DNA of 64,000 nt from Treponema denticola ATCC 35405 (GTDB lineage: Bacteria > Spirochaetota > Spirochaetia > Treponematales > Treponemataceae): the NCBI RefSeq assembly GCF_000008185.1, contig NC_002967.9, forward strand, positions 1,612,001-1,676,000, written 5' to 3'. The notes under the pieces are model-generated. The model was given only the letters and a program-made list of their open reading frames with translations, was not told the DNA's origin and did no database searches. The translations under genes were made by a program, and so were the position numbers. This document shows positions 15,580-25,143 of the stretch, one piece after another. Numbering within the stretch: position 1 is the stretch's first letter; every line of letters starts with the position of its first letter.

Positions 15580-17816
15580 TAAAATCCGAATCCTTTTAAA
15601 AGATCTTTTACCTTGTTTTCTGCCTCTTTTTGAGCTTCTTTTATTTTTCCGGCGGCAATATCTTTTATACGTTTTTCGGCTTCAGCCTTCTTCTTATCCA
15701 ATATTGTTTCATAATTTTTTACGTCATTAAGAAGTTTTTTAGCCTTATTTGCTGCCGACATAAAGGTGTCGATTTCTTTTTTGTAAGTTTCTTTTTGTTC
15801 ACTAAGCCATTTTTGTCCCTGCTTTAAAAGCTCTGCTTTTACTTTTTCAACCTGGCGGGCTAATTCTTTTTTTAAGGCAGCTGCTATTTGATTATCCACA
15901 TCCGTATCGACATCGAGGGTAAAACTTTCTCCCTTATTGATTGTAAGGGTTGTTTTTACGTTTATCTTTTTTATATCTGATAGAATGTTTTGGTAGATTT
16001 CAAAAACAAAGGCCGGTTCAAATTTTTGAACACTAAGAATGCTTTTGATGATTTCCATATTTGCATTGATAACTACATCCTTATCTTTAGAAATCTTTAT
16101 ACCGCCTCCGGTTTTTAAGATACCTGTAAGAGAAGGAACGGCATCTGCAGGTGAAGGAATATCCATATCCAAGCCTTCAAATGTAAAATCGGTATCGACG
16201 AGCTCATTTGTATAAGAACGTAAATCGATTATACCCTCTGCAGTTTCTTTTAATTTTCCGTGGGCTGCATTTAAATTAATTGTAAGAGGAATACCGAGTT
16301 TATCGTAATCATTAGTTATAGCCTTAGCTCTTCCTCCGATTTCAAAGACATCCTTTTCGGGATGATGACCTGAAAGCGAAATATTCCGTATCAAAAAAGT
16401 CGGAACCGAGTCTTTTCCGAAGATAAAGGTTTTGCCGGGAAGGCGTTCCATAGCTTTCGATTTTTGAGCCAATGTAAGTTCCTTTTCTTGTTTAGGCTGT
16501 TTTTGAGAGCTTTGTAAAAGTTCCATTCCTTGAACAAAATAAGGATAATATGTACCAAGAGTATTTACTATAAAAGTGTTTATAAGATCGGCAACCAGTT
16601 TTTTACCGGTATCGATATTGATAGACTTTATTTGCCCTGCAATGTTGTTTAAACGGTTTAAGTCATTTTTAATTGCTTCACTTGCATCCCGTGCCAGCCG
16701 GTCAACATCCTTTATATCATTTTGAACATCATTAAAAAGGCTGTTCGCCAAATTAAAATCATCCTGCCCTGTTTTAACTACTTTTTGAATAATTTCTATC
16801 AATTCTTGAAGCTGTTTTACATCATTAATATTATTTATGTCTATGGCCATTAGTTTTTGAACAGACTCAACGGTATCTACGACCTGTTTTTCTACATCGT
16901 CCTTAGTCTTAATCCATTTTTGAGCCATAGGATCTACGGAATTTATTATCTTTTCGGTAATTTCAGGAGTTTTAAAAGCGGCCTTTTCTCGTTCAAGAAT
17001 TTTTCTCGGATCTATTTGATCTTGAACGGCTTTTAAACCGCTGTCAACGGATACTTGGGATTGCACTTTTTTAAGTTCAGCATTGATTAGTTCCGTAATG
17101 GGATTAGGCTTCTTATTGGGATCTACAGGTTTTTGTTTTTTGGGAGGCAAGGCTCCGGAAGTTGTTCTTTCAGTATTCCATGTAAAACCTTCAATCGCCA
17201 TATTTTCTGCAACAAATTTTCCGCGGCTTAATTCCAAAAGGTTAAAATAAAAGTCTATATTTTGGATTTCAAATAAATTGCGCATGGGTTCTTTTTTATT
17301 TGCAACCTTATATCCTTGGATTCTAAACCTAGTGTTAAACAAGTCGAAGTCTACAAGGCTTACCTCACATTTTGCACCGAAGGCTGCTTCGGAGCCTCCG
17401 ACTATAATTTTTTTTGCCAATACATTTCTAAAAATATATACAAAGAATAGAACGGCAAAAACGCAGGCCAAAGCACCCAGTACTGCCGGAAAATTTACCC
17501 TTCCCTTTTGCCTGCCTATTTCCAAAGCTATTTTGTTTATTCGTTTTAATTGAGTCTTATCGTTTATCTTTGTTTTATCGAATTCGAAATATTCTTTGTT
17601 TGTTTTTTCATCGGTACTTGAAACTATAAAACCTTGGATAAAATCTTTATCTGCCGGAATGAAAATCTTTTTATAGATTTTTCGATTAAGAGATCTTTTT
17701 GTATAACGCTTTTTAAAAAGTTTTTTTACCTTTTCAAGTTTTTTTGCCTCTTTAGCGGCCCTTTTGGCAGCTTTTATTTCATCTTTTTGCAATGATTCGT
17801 TATTTTTATTCGTCAT
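15579..17816 (-). CDS. TIGR03545-family protein, AsmA-like with long coiled coils
   Basis: A 745-residue protein. A Lys-rich cytoplasmic start precedes one transmembrane helix (about residues 107-130, with LGALACVFAVLFFVYIF). A large extracytoplasmic region follows, with an AsmA-like opening (EVSLVDFDLFNTRFRIQGYK), long alpha-helical stretches at about 245-430 and 650-745, and beta-rich sections in between. TIGR03545 proteins are uncharacterised and are typically encoded next to a TIGR03546 protein, exactly as here (2 bases upstream). An envelope role, such as lipid or outer-membrane handling, is an inference from the AsmA-like layout. Confidence 0.8.
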   Translation of the reverse strand: MTNKNNESLQKDEIKAAKRAAKEAKKLEKVKKLFKKRYTKRSLNRKIYKKIFIPADKDFIQGFIVSSTDEKTNKEYFEFDKTKINDKTQLKRINKIALEIGRQKGRVNFPAVLGALACVFAVLFFVYIFRNVLAKKIIVGGSEAAFGAKCEVSLVDFDLFNTRFRIQGYKVANKKEPMRNLFEIQNIDFYFNLLELSRGKFVAENMAIEGFTWNTERTTSGALPPKKQKPVDPNKKPNPITELINAELKKVQSQVSVDSGLKAVQDQIDPRKILEREKAAFKTPEITEKIINSVDPMAQKWIKTKDDVEKQVVDTVESVQKLMAIDINNINDVKQLQELIEIIQKVVKTGQDDFNLANSLFNDVQNDIKDVDRLARDASEAIKNDLNRLNNIAGQIKSINIDTGKKLVADLINTFIVNTLGTYYPYFVQGMELLQSSQKQPKQEKELTLAQKSKAMERLPGKTFIFGKDSVPTFLIRNISLSGHHPEKDVFEIGGRAKAITNDYDKLGIPLTINLNAAHGKLKETAEGIIDLRSYTNELVDTDFTFEGLDMDIPSPADAVPSLTGILKTGGGIKISKDKDVVINANMEIIKSILSVQKFEPAFVFEIYQNILSDIKKINVKTTLTINKGESFTLDVDTDVDNQIAAALKKELARQVEKVKAELLKQGQKWLSEQKETYKKEIDTFMSAANKAKKLLNDVKNYETILDKKKAEAEKRIKDIAAGKIKEAQKEAENKVKDLLKGFGF

Positions 17817-17817
17817 A

Positions 17818-18336
17818 TTAAAAATTGTCCTTTATATCAGATATTTTTGTTAAGTGGCGAAGAAGCGGTATCTTACCTAAAAGGCCGACACCCTTTACAT
17901 TTACGGCAGGCTGCATATATTTTCTATATTTTGCTATTATAATTCTTGTTAAGATGTATACGGGAATATACAGTATAAGTCCACAAATTATACCTCCCAA
18001 GACCATTGTGTTCGAAAGCTTAAAAAGAGCTACAAAAGGAATGTTTTCTAAGGCGATAAAGATGGGGCGTAAAAATAGCAGTTGAACAGCCCAAAAACCT
18101 ATGTTGTTTATTAGTACATCCATAAATGGGGTTAAAAACCCGAATAAAATAAAAGATATAAAAAAGGCTCCTTTATTTATGCGGATAAAAATAGACAAAA
18201 AAAACAAAAACGTAAATGTTAAATTATTTTTAGGTAATATTGCCAAAAAAAGGCCTAAGGCGACGGCATGAGCTATATCACCGGGATGAGCATTTGCATT
18301 AATGGCTCTAAAAAATGAAGTTACATATTTTATCAT
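17818..18336 (-). CDS. TIGR03546-family membrane protein (DUF2062-like)
   Basis: A 172-residue protein with about four transmembrane segments. It contains NANAHPGDIAHAVALGLFLA and FGFLTPFMDVLINNIG, the Gly/Pro-rich pattern of DUF2062-like proteins. It is the first gene of a three-gene minus-strand set with the TIGR03545 and RqcH genes. Function unknown; the fixed pairing implies the two membrane proteins act together. Confidence 0.8.
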   Translation of the reverse strand: MIKYVTSFFRAINANAHPGDIAHAVALGLFLAILPKNNLTFTFLFFLSIFIRINKGAFFISFILFGFLTPFMDVLINNIGFWAVQLLFLRPIFIALENIPFVALFKLSNTMVLGGIICGLILYIPVYILTRIIIAKYRKYMQPAVNVKGVGLLGKIPLLRHLTKISDIKDNF

Positions 18337-18373
18337 AGAAATACGGTTTTAAACCTCCTCCTTTTCATTTAGT

Positions 18374-19849
18374 CTATAACATGGAAGCTTTTTTTTCAAT
18401 AGCATCGGCATATACTTTTAAATATTTTTCCGCGGCTATATTCCATCCGAACTTTTTACTCATGGCCTTGGTTCTCATCTTTTTTATGTGATCTTTTTTA
18501 TTATACCATGCATAAGCTGCCCAGCCGACCGTATCGTAAATACTTTGAGGGCTTAAGTAGTCAAGCACAAAACCCGTACCCTCGCCTGTTTCTTCATTAT
18601 AGTTTTCTACCGTATCTGCGAGCCCTCCAGTCTTTCGGACTATGGGCAAGGTTCCGTAAAGGAGGGAATACATTTGGTTTAAGCCGCATGGTTCATATCT
18701 TGAAGGCATCAAGAAAAAGTCGCTTCCGGCTTCGATTAAATGACTTAATTCTTCATTATAGCCTATATAACATCTAAAATTAGGCAGCCTTTGTGAAAGA
18801 AAATTGAGCTCTTTTTCGCACCAAGATTCACCTGAGCCCAAAACAACCATTTGAAGTTTTATATCGGAACATATCTTAAAGGCTGAACCGTACATGGGTC
18901 CGAAAAGCTCTGAAATACCCTTTTGATCAACCAATCGGCTTATCATACCGAATACCGGAACGGAAATATCTATTTCGAGACCGAACCTTTCCTGTAAAAC
19001 GGATTTATTTTTTTCCTTTTCCTCAAGGGTTTTAGAATTGTATCGGTAAGGAATATACTCGTCTTTTGAAGGATTCCAAATTGAGGTGTCTACCCCATTT
19101 AAAATTCCTGTCAGTTCTTTTTCCCTGTACCGCAAAATACCATCCATCCTAAAGCCGAATTCGGGGCGTTTAATTTCTTCCGCATAAGAAGGAGAAACGG
19201 TTGTAAGCATATCGGAAGAAACAAGGGCCGCTTTTAAAAAGTTTATTCTATCCCAGTCTTCAAAGCCTGTAGTATAAAAGTCGTTCCAATCAAGGCCTGT
19301 GTCGGGAAAGGTATGCTTTGAATAAACACCTTGGTAACCCATATTATGAATGGTAAAAACACTTGCCGTATTTTTAAATTCCGTATTTTTTTCTGTAAAG
19401 CGTAAAAGTACGGGTACCAAGCCCGCAGCCCAATCATGGGCATGTACAACGTCGGGAATCCATGCCTGTTTTCTGCAAACTTGAAAAGCTGCATGGGCTA
19501 AAAGTGAAAATCTTTTCGTATTATCGGAAAAATCAGGTTCAAAAGCTGAACCGTAAACGCCATCTCTGCCAAAGGCTTGTTCATGGTCTATAAAATAAAC
19601 CTTTACCTTTGAAGAAGGCAGATTTGACTCATAAACTCCTACCCAGTGTTCATAAGGCCCAAGATGAACGGCCATAGCCCCCGGAATTTGCTTTAAGTTT
19701 TTTCGATCGATTTTATAATAACGAGGCATTACAACCCTTACATCATGTCTTTTTTCTGCAAGAGCTATTGATAAAGCTGTAACGGCATCAGCCAAACCTC
19801 CTACTTTTGCAAAAGGAACAAGCTCGCTTGTAACCATCATTATTTTCAT
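18374..19849 (-). CDS. glgA: Glycogen synthase (ADP-glucose type)
   Basis: A GT5 glycosyltransferase that extends alpha-1,4-glucan from ADP-glucose. It has 491 residues with an N-terminal KVGGLADAV motif (about residues 15-23), which binds the sugar nucleotide. HAHDWAAGLVPVLL and FTIHNMGYQG are starch-synthase signatures. The C-terminal GT-B half carries GMISRLVDQKG, then PSRYEPCGLNQMYSL with the catalytic Glu, and RKTGGLADTV. It stands alone without glgB, glgC or glgP in the window. A strong GGGGAAG ribosome site precedes the ATG, and a four-hairpin array lies upstream. Confidence 0.97.
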   Translation of the reverse strand: MKIMMVTSELVPFAKVGGLADAVTALSIALAEKRHDVRVVMPRYYKIDRKNLKQIPGAMAVHLGPYEHWVGVYESNLPSSKVKVYFIDHEQAFGRDGVYGSAFEPDFSDNTKRFSLLAHAAFQVCRKQAWIPDVVHAHDWAAGLVPVLLRFTEKNTEFKNTASVFTIHNMGYQGVYSKHTFPDTGLDWNDFYTTGFEDWDRINFLKAALVSSDMLTTVSPSYAEEIKRPEFGFRMDGILRYREKELTGILNGVDTSIWNPSKDEYIPYRYNSKTLEEKEKNKSVLQERFGLEIDISVPVFGMISRLVDQKGISELFGPMYGSAFKICSDIKLQMVVLGSGESWCEKELNFLSQRLPNFRCYIGYNEELSHLIEAGSDFFLMPSRYEPCGLNQMYSLLYGTLPIVRKTGGLADTVENYNEETGEGTGFVLDYLSPQSIYDTVGWAAYAWYNKKDHIKKMRTKAMSKKFGWNIAAEKYLKVYADAIEKKASML

Positions 19850-20164
19850 AAGCTTCCCCTATAAAAACTTTTGCAGCAAATATTAATTTGCGAAAAAGTT
19901 TTTTCAAGTAGTTTTGCAAAGCAAAACTACATACAATAAACGATGTTTTGTGTAAAGCACAAAACTCGCAGATAAACAGTAAGGCAGAATTCCTGCCGAG
20001 CTGTTTATCCTGCATCCATTATAATAATGATACCATAGTTTTATTGATTTTAAAAGACTATAACTAAAAAGTCGTAACTTTATAAGGTAAAATTTTGTTG
20101 TTTTAGTATACTTACAAAGGAGTTTTTTGGCTTTTGTAAGTGCTTAATTTTTTTGGAGGCTTTT
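19850..20164 (+). repeat. Intergenic region with four consecutive hairpins
   Basis: Four palindromes stand in a row: 19864-19902 (imperfect, inner arms GCAAAT/ATTTGC), 19908-19917/19921-19930 (10 bp, loop AAA), 19945-19952/19958-19965 (8 bp) and 19971-19979/20001-20009 (outer 9 bp) with inner GGCAG/CTGCC. The last resembles the hairpin at 62949-62985. A further hairpin (20110-20118/20133-20141) precedes the SIMPL gene and holds an AAAGGAG in its loop side. No gene is credible in this stretch. Confidence 0.75.
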
Positions 20165-20914
20165 ATGAAAAATTCTAGTATTAAGGTCATAAAACTTATC
20201 GGTGTTTTATGTATCTGTTTTGTTTTATTTGGAGCATGCAGTCCTCAAGCAAGCGAAAAGCGTTTTGTAAGCGTTACAGGACGATCTTCTATTTCGAAAT
20301 CTCCTGATCAGGTTTCAATTTCGTTTTCGGTTTTTTCTAAGGATAGGGACTTATCTGCGGCAAAAAAGAAAAATGATGCGGCAATTTTAAAATTAAAAGA
20401 GCTTTTTGAAAAATATAAAATCGAACAAAAAAATATAAGTATTGAACGCGTAAATATTAACCCTAGATCCAGATATAGGGACAACGGTGATGAATATTTT
20501 GATGGATATGAGGTGGTACAAAACATAGCTGTTCTTATTACAAAGATTGAAGATTACGAAGTCTTTTTAACGGAACTTTTAAATACGGGAGTAGATAGAA
20601 TCTACAATGTCGGTTTTTCGGTTGCCGATATGAGAAAGCTGATGGACGAAGCAAGGGTTGAGGCCGTAAAAGCAGCTGAAGAAAAAGCTCTCCTTCTTTG
20701 TAAGGCAGCCACCAACAGCGGAAAACCCCTTTCTTTAGGAAAAATAATCAGCATAAGCGAGGAACCTACAGGTATGTTCCAACGAAACTATTATAATTAT
20801 GCTGCCCAAAATATGAAAGAAGCCGCCGATTATGAGGCAGCAGGTGGAAATTTTTCTCCCATGGGACAGATTGAAGTTTCTGCAGAAATAAGCGTTGTCT
20901 TTGAATTGGAATAG
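20165..20914 (+). CDS. SIMPL (DUF541) domain lipoprotein
   Basis: A 249-residue protein. The ATG at 20165 is chosen because GGAGG (20155-20159) lies 5 bases before it. It has a lipoprotein signal peptide ending LFGAC. The SIMPL/DUF541 domain follows: FVSVTGRSSISKSPDQVSIS at the N-terminus, a helix with AAKKKNDAAILKLKELF, a YDGYEVVQNI-type strand, and AEISVVFELE at the end. Family members are periplasmic or outer-surface proteins of poorly known function. It is transcribed alone. Confidence 0.88.
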   Translation: MKNSSIKVIKLIGVLCICFVLFGACSPQASEKRFVSVTGRSSISKSPDQVSISFSVFSKDRDLSAAKKKNDAAILKLKELFEKYKIEQKNISIERVNINPRSRYRDNGDEYFDGYEVVQNIAVLITKIEDYEVFLTELLNTGVDRIYNVGFSVADMRKLMDEARVEAVKAAEEKALLLCKAATNSGKPLSLGKIISISEEPTGMFQRNYYNYAAQNMKEAADYEAAGGNFSPMGQIEVSAEISVVFELE

Positions 20915-21021
20915 TTAGGGGGAAGCTCTGTTGGAGCACAGCTATAAAATATCATCCCATGTCGGATGTATATATTTTTCTTCCGTGCTCATAACAAAGC
21001 TTCCCGTTTTGATCGGTATTT

Positions 21022-21489
21022 TTAGTTTATCGCTTCAAAAACATATCGTTCTTCGTTTGTATTAAAGCTGTAATTATAAGATTTTAAGCCTTCTACAGTA
21101 ATTTCCTGTTTGCTCGGACCATAGGTAGTAGTAACACTCCTATAAATAATACCGGGCCTCGTTTTAGTAAACGAAGATTCGACGATATGGGTTCCCGGTG
21201 TAACATAAAATCCGTTTGAAAGTTTTTCTGTAAAAAATAGCGGGCGCTCTCCGTCAACACTGTTGACGGATATTTGCCGGGCAGCACTTGCCAGATAACC
21301 GGTTACCGAACTTGTTTTACCGATATACACTTTTACGGCATTGGGATGTTCATTCAGCCAGTTTGTAACCCGTTTCTTCTCATTCTTTGTTTTAAAGATT
21401 GCAAAGGCAAAATAAGCAATTAAACCTATCGGGATAATGATAAAATAATAGATATTCGAAAAACTTGCATTACTCATGATTGTGTCCAT
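21022..21489 (-). CDS. Single-TM hypothetical protein
   Basis: A 155-residue protein with one N-terminal membrane helix (about residues 13-31), a short KTKNEKKR basic stop-transfer, and a beta-rich cytoplasmic domain with PNAVKVYIGK and THIVESSFTKTRPG. No family recognised. It lies 38 bases downstream of another small membrane protein of similar layout and the two form an operon. Confidence 0.7.
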   Translation of the reverse strand: MDTIMSNASFSNIYYFIIIPIGLIAYFAFAIFKTKNEKKRVTNWLNEHPNAVKVYIGKTSSVTGYLASAARQISVNSVDGERPLFFTEKLSNGFYVTPGTHIVESSFTKTRPGIIYRSVTTTYGPSKQEITVEGLKSYNYSFNTNEERYVFEAIN

Positions 21490-21527
21490 ATGTTTGCTCC
21501 TTTATGGTTTTCAGCTTAGCCGTTTTA

Positions 21528-22010
21528 TCAGCTGTTGTGTTTTTCCGTTGTATTTTCGGTATCGAGCTTGGCTACGGAATCTCCGGTAATACCTAAGTTC
21601 TCCAAAAGCTCATTAAAATGAGAAATACCGATAAGTTCGCAATCAACCAGCACTTCCTCTTCTCCCGGTCTCGTAAGATACAGTGAACATTCCGTATCGC
21701 TTCCGGCAGAAGATCGTCCGTATGTCGAGGTAACGATTTTAGCCCTGACAGCTGTTGTCGCAATATCATATATGTCCGTTTTTTTACCTTTTTTTATGGT
21801 CAGCGTTTTATCATCAACCTCTATCGTAATGATATTATTGATAATTACAAGCCAAACATACCCTGCCAAAATGGCAATAAAAACAAGCGCTCTTACTATA
21901 TTGCTTGGTATAAAAAAACCGACAATAAAGCTTACAATTACGGCAAGAGCTAATCCCATAGCAGCATTTACAAGGACTCTGTAAATCCTTGTCTTATAGG
22001 TGTGTTTCAT
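21528..22010 (-). CDS. Two-TM protein with PH-like domain
   Basis: A 160-residue protein. Two hydrophobic helices (about residues 12-32 and 36-58) are followed by a small beta domain: ITIEVDDKTLTIKKGKK and YDIATTAVRAKIVT, ending near ECSLYLTRPGEEEVLVDCEL. The layout is that of bacterial PH-like (DUF304-type) membrane proteins, but the assignment is tentative. It is first in a two-gene operon with the single-TM protein. Confidence 0.7.
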   Translation of the reverse strand: MKHTYKTRIYRVLVNAAMGLALAVIVSFIVGFFIPSNIVRALVFIAILAGYVWLVIINNIITIEVDDKTLTIKKGKKTDIYDIATTAVRAKIVTSTYGRSSAGSDTECSLYLTRPGEEEVLVDCELIGISHFNELLENLGITGDSVAKLDTENTTEKHNS

Positions 22011-22135
22011 ATAAACTCCTAAAAATAAAAATATTTTGTAATTATAATTATTTACCGGCTTTTGTCAATCTTTTTTTAAGATGACATCCTTATTTTTTTA
22101 AGATAAAATCTCCACAATAAAATCTTCATGCACTC

Positions 22136-22164
22136 TTGCATAGCTTTTGCATTTTAACTATAAT
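22136..22164 (+). promoter_or_regulatory. Promoter of aspS, probably giving a leaderless mRNA
   Basis: TTGCAT (22136-22141), 17-base spacer, perfect TATAAT (22159-22164). Only 8 bases separate the -10 box from the ATG at 22173, so transcription should start at or within a base or two of the start codon. No ribosome site is present. Confidence 0.75.
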
Positions 22165-22172
22165 ATTTAATT

Positions 22173-23945
22173 ATGGAAAAAATGCAAAGAACCGTAACCT
22201 GCGGCGGCTTAAATAAGGATTTTGCAGGAAAAACTGTTGTTTTAAACGGCTGGATTCACCGAAAAAGGGATCACGGCGGTATTACTTTTTTAAATTTACG
22301 CGACCGTTACGGTTTGACTCAGGTAGTTGTGGACGATGATGCAAGCGAAGACTTAAAAGCCCTTGCAGTAAGCCTCAAGCAGGAATTCTGTATTGCCGTT
22401 GAGGGGCTTGTAAGACCCCGCCCCGATTCTATGATAAACAAAGAAATGGCAACGGGAGAAATCGAAGTTAAGGCCTTAAAGATTGAAGTGCTTTCAAAAA
22501 GCGAGGTGCTTCCTTTTCAGATTGACGAAAAAACAAATGCAAACGAAGATTTACGGCTTAAATACAGGTATTTGGACTTACGCTCAAAGGCTATGCAGGA
22601 ACACATTATGTTGCGCTCCAAGTTTACCTTTGCTGTCCGCGAATTTTTAACTTCAAAAGATTTTTTGGAAATTGAAACCCCGACATTTATTAAGTCCACG
22701 CCGGAAGGAGCCCGCGACTATCTGGTTCCCTCCCGCCTTTATCCGGGAAAATTCTATGCCCTACCCCAATCTCCGCAGATTTATAAGCAGATTTTAATGG
22801 TCTCCGGCTTTGATAAATATTTTCAGATTGCGCGCTGCTACCGCGACGAGGATGCCCGAGGCGACAGACAGCCCGAGTTCACTCAAATCGACCTTGAAAT
22901 GAGCTTTGCTTCCCGCGAAGATGTTTTAAGCTTAACCGAAGGAATGATGCAGTATGCTTTTAAAAAGAGCATAAATGTAGACCTTCCTAAAACATTTGAA
23001 CGCATAAGCTACGATGAAGCTATCGATATTTACGGCACTGATAAGCCCGATCTCCGTTTTGAAATGAAGATGCAGGATGCAGCCTTTATGGCCGAAATCG
23101 GAAACTTTGCAGTTTTCAAAGATGCCGTTTCTTTAGGCGGAGCCGTCAAGGCCTTGGTTGTAAAAGGACAGGCGGAAGCCTATAGCCGAAAAAAAATTGA
23201 AGAGCTTGAAGCCGCAGCCAAAATATACAAGGCTAAGGGCTTGGCTTGGATTAAGGTAACGGAAGGCGGTGCAAAGCTTGAAGGCGGTGTTTCCAAATTC
23301 TTTGAAGGAAAGGAAGCGGAAATTTGCTCAAAACTCGGAGCCGAAAAAGGCGACTTAATTCTTTTTGTAGCCGATAAGTACAAGATTGCCTGCACGGCCT
23401 TGGGCGCCGTCAGAAGCAAACTCGGAAAGGACTTAGGTCTTTTAAACCCTGCCGAATTTAAATTTGCTTGGATTGTGGACTTCCCCCTCTTTGAATGGAA
23501 TGAGGAAGAAAACAAATGGGACCCGGCTCATCACATGTTCTCGGCTCCTCAAGAAAAATATATTGCAACAATGGAAGAAAATCCCGAACCCGTAAAAGGC
23601 GATCTTTACGACCTGGTCTTAAACGGATATGAGGTAGCCTCGGGCTCCATAAGAATCCATAATCCCGAACTGCAAAAGCGTATCTTTAAGATTGTCGGCT
23701 TTGACGAAAGCGAGGCGGAAAAGAAGTTCGGCTTTTTAACGGAAGCCTTTAAATACGGTGCCCCGCCCCACGGCGGCATTGCTCCGGGGCTTGACCGCAT
23801 AGTGATGATTATGGCAGGCGAAACATCGATAAAAGAAGTAATCGCCTTCCCGAAAAACTCTTTTGCAGTAAGCCCTATGGACGACAGCCCCAGCGAAGTA
23901 GACCAAAAGCAGCTGGACGAACTCCATTTGGTTATTAAGGAATGA
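22173..23945 (+). CDS. aspS: Aspartyl-tRNA synthetase
   Basis: Class II aminoacyl-tRNA synthetase of the long bacterial type, 590 residues. An N-terminal OB-fold anticodon domain (VVLNGWIHRKRDHGGITFL) comes first. Motif 2 is ARCYRDEDARGDRQPEFTQI, the bacterial GAD insertion spans about residues 290-400, and motif 3 is GIAPGLDRIVMIM. QSPQIYKQ contributes to the aspartate pocket. trpS follows after 7 bases, so two tRNA charging enzymes share one transcript. Confidence 0.98.
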   Translation: MEKMQRTVTCGGLNKDFAGKTVVLNGWIHRKRDHGGITFLNLRDRYGLTQVVVDDDASEDLKALAVSLKQEFCIAVEGLVRPRPDSMINKEMATGEIEVKALKIEVLSKSEVLPFQIDEKTNANEDLRLKYRYLDLRSKAMQEHIMLRSKFTFAVREFLTSKDFLEIETPTFIKSTPEGARDYLVPSRLYPGKFYALPQSPQIYKQILMVSGFDKYFQIARCYRDEDARGDRQPEFTQIDLEMSFASREDVLSLTEGMMQYAFKKSINVDLPKTFERISYDEAIDIYGTDKPDLRFEMKMQDAAFMAEIGNFAVFKDAVSLGGAVKALVVKGQAEAYSRKKIEELEAAAKIYKAKGLAWIKVTEGGAKLEGGVSKFFEGKEAEICSKLGAEKGDLILFVADKYKIACTALGAVRSKLGKDLGLLNPAEFKFAWIVDFPLFEWNEEENKWDPAHHMFSAPQEKYIATMEENPEPVKGDLYDLVLNGYEVASGSIRIHNPELQKRIFKIVGFDESEAEKKFGFLTEAFKYGAPPHGGIAPGLDRIVMIMAGETSIKEVIAFPKNSFAVSPMDDSPSEVDQKQLDELHLVIKE

Positions 23946-23952
23946 GGTTTAA

Positions 23953-25026
23953 ATGAAAAACATTATTTTGACAGGGGATAGACCCACAGGAAAACTTCAT
24001 ATAGGGCACTATGTAGGCTCCTTAAAAAACCGGGTGGCTTTGCAGAATTCGGGCAAGTATGACGAAATTTATATTATGATTGCCGATGCGCAGGCTACAA
24101 CTGACAATGCGGATAATCTTGAAAAAGTGCGTACAAGCGTTATCGAAGTGGCCTTGGATTATCTTGCCTGCGGAATAGACCCTCAAAAATCGACAATCCT
24201 CGTGCAGACTCAAATCCCTGAACTTTGCGAGCTTACCTTTTATTATATGAATCTCGTTACCCTGGCCCGCCTTGAACGGAACCCTACGGTAAAAAATGAG
24301 ATTAAGCTGAGAGGCTTTAACACAGGTGTCAACGCCGGTGGAAACACCGGTATCCCTGTAGGTTTTTTAACCTACCCTATAAGTCAGGCAGCCGATATTA
24401 CGGCCTTTTTGGCAAATACGGTTCCTGTTGGCGAAGACCAGATGCCCATGATTGAGCAAACGCGCGAGATAGTCCGCTCCTTTAATTCTCTTTACGGGGA
24501 AACCTTGGTAGAGCCCAAGGAGCTTTTGCCTGCAAACAAAACCTGCGGCCGGCTTCCCGGAACCGACGGAAAAGCTAAGATGAGTAAGTCGCTCGGCAAC
24601 TGTATTTATATTTCGGACAGCCCCGAAGAAATCAAAAAGAAGGTAATGGGAATGTTTACAGACCCTAATCACCTCCGTGTTGAAGACCCGGGGAAGGTTG
24701 AAGGAAATCCGGTATTTGCTTATCTTGACGCCTTTGCCCGAAATGAGCACTTCCCTGAGTTTTGGAGCGATTATTCATGCTTGAATGAGGTTAAGGAGCA
24801 TTACCAAAAAGGCGGTCTAGGCGATGTCAAAATTAAAAAATTTTTAAACAATATTTTACAGGAAGAACTTAGGCCAATCAGGGAAAAAAGAGAGGCCTTT
24901 CAAAAAGACCTTCCTTCCGTTTATCAAATCCTGATTGAAGGCACCAAAAAAGCAAGGGAAAAAGCCGCAGCTACAACTCATTCTGTCCGCTCTGCAATGA
25001 AAATAAACTATTTTGAGGGAATGTGA
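23953..25026 (+). CDS. trpS: Tryptophanyl-tRNA synthetase
   Basis: Class I synthetase of 357 residues. The HIGH signature is [16 protein letters not shown] (about residues 11-26) and the KMSKS loop is AKMSKSLGN (about residues 212-220). The family GEDQ motif ([18 protein letters not shown]) is present. It has GAGG just upstream of its ATG, 7 bases after aspS. Beyond it a small hairpin (TCAGC-AAA-GCTGA, about 25030-25042) and an AT-rich inverted repeat may end the transcript. Confidence 0.97.
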   Translation: MKNIILTGDRPTGKLHIGHYVGSLKNRVALQNSGKYDEIYIMIADAQATTDNADNLEKVRTSVIEVALDYLACGIDPQKSTILVQTQIPELCELTFYYMNLVTLARLERNPTVKNEIKLRGFNTGVNAGGNTGIPVGFLTYPISQAADITAFLANTVPVGEDQMPMIEQTREIVRSFNSLYGETLVEPKELLPANKTCGRLPGTDGKAKMSKSLGNCIYISDSPEEIKKKVMGMFTDPNHLRVEDPGKVEGNPVFAYLDAFARNEHFPEFWSDYSCLNEVKEHYQKGGLGDVKIKKFLNNILQEELRPIREKREAFQKDLPSVYQILIEGTKKAREKAAATTHSVRSAMKINYFEGM

Positions 25027-25088
25027 CACATCAGCAAAGCTGACGACGAGTTTTAATTAAATAAAACTAAAACATCTCCATTTTCCCC

Positions 25089-25117
25089 TTGAATTTTATG
25101 TGTTTGTATGATAATAT
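25089..25117 (+). promoter_or_regulatory. Candidate promoter of cheW
   Basis: TTGAAT (25089-25094), 17 bases, TAATAT (25112-25117), 26 bases before the ATG. GGAGGAAGG (25128-25136) is the ribosome site. Confidence 0.5.
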
Positions 25118-25143
25118 CTTAAATATTGGAGGAAGGAAACTAT

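Noticed and set aside
19788-20015. 75-codon minus-strand frame over the hairpin array upstream of glgA
   Set aside because: It has no ribosome site, overlaps the glgA start, and follows the palindromes rather than codon bias.
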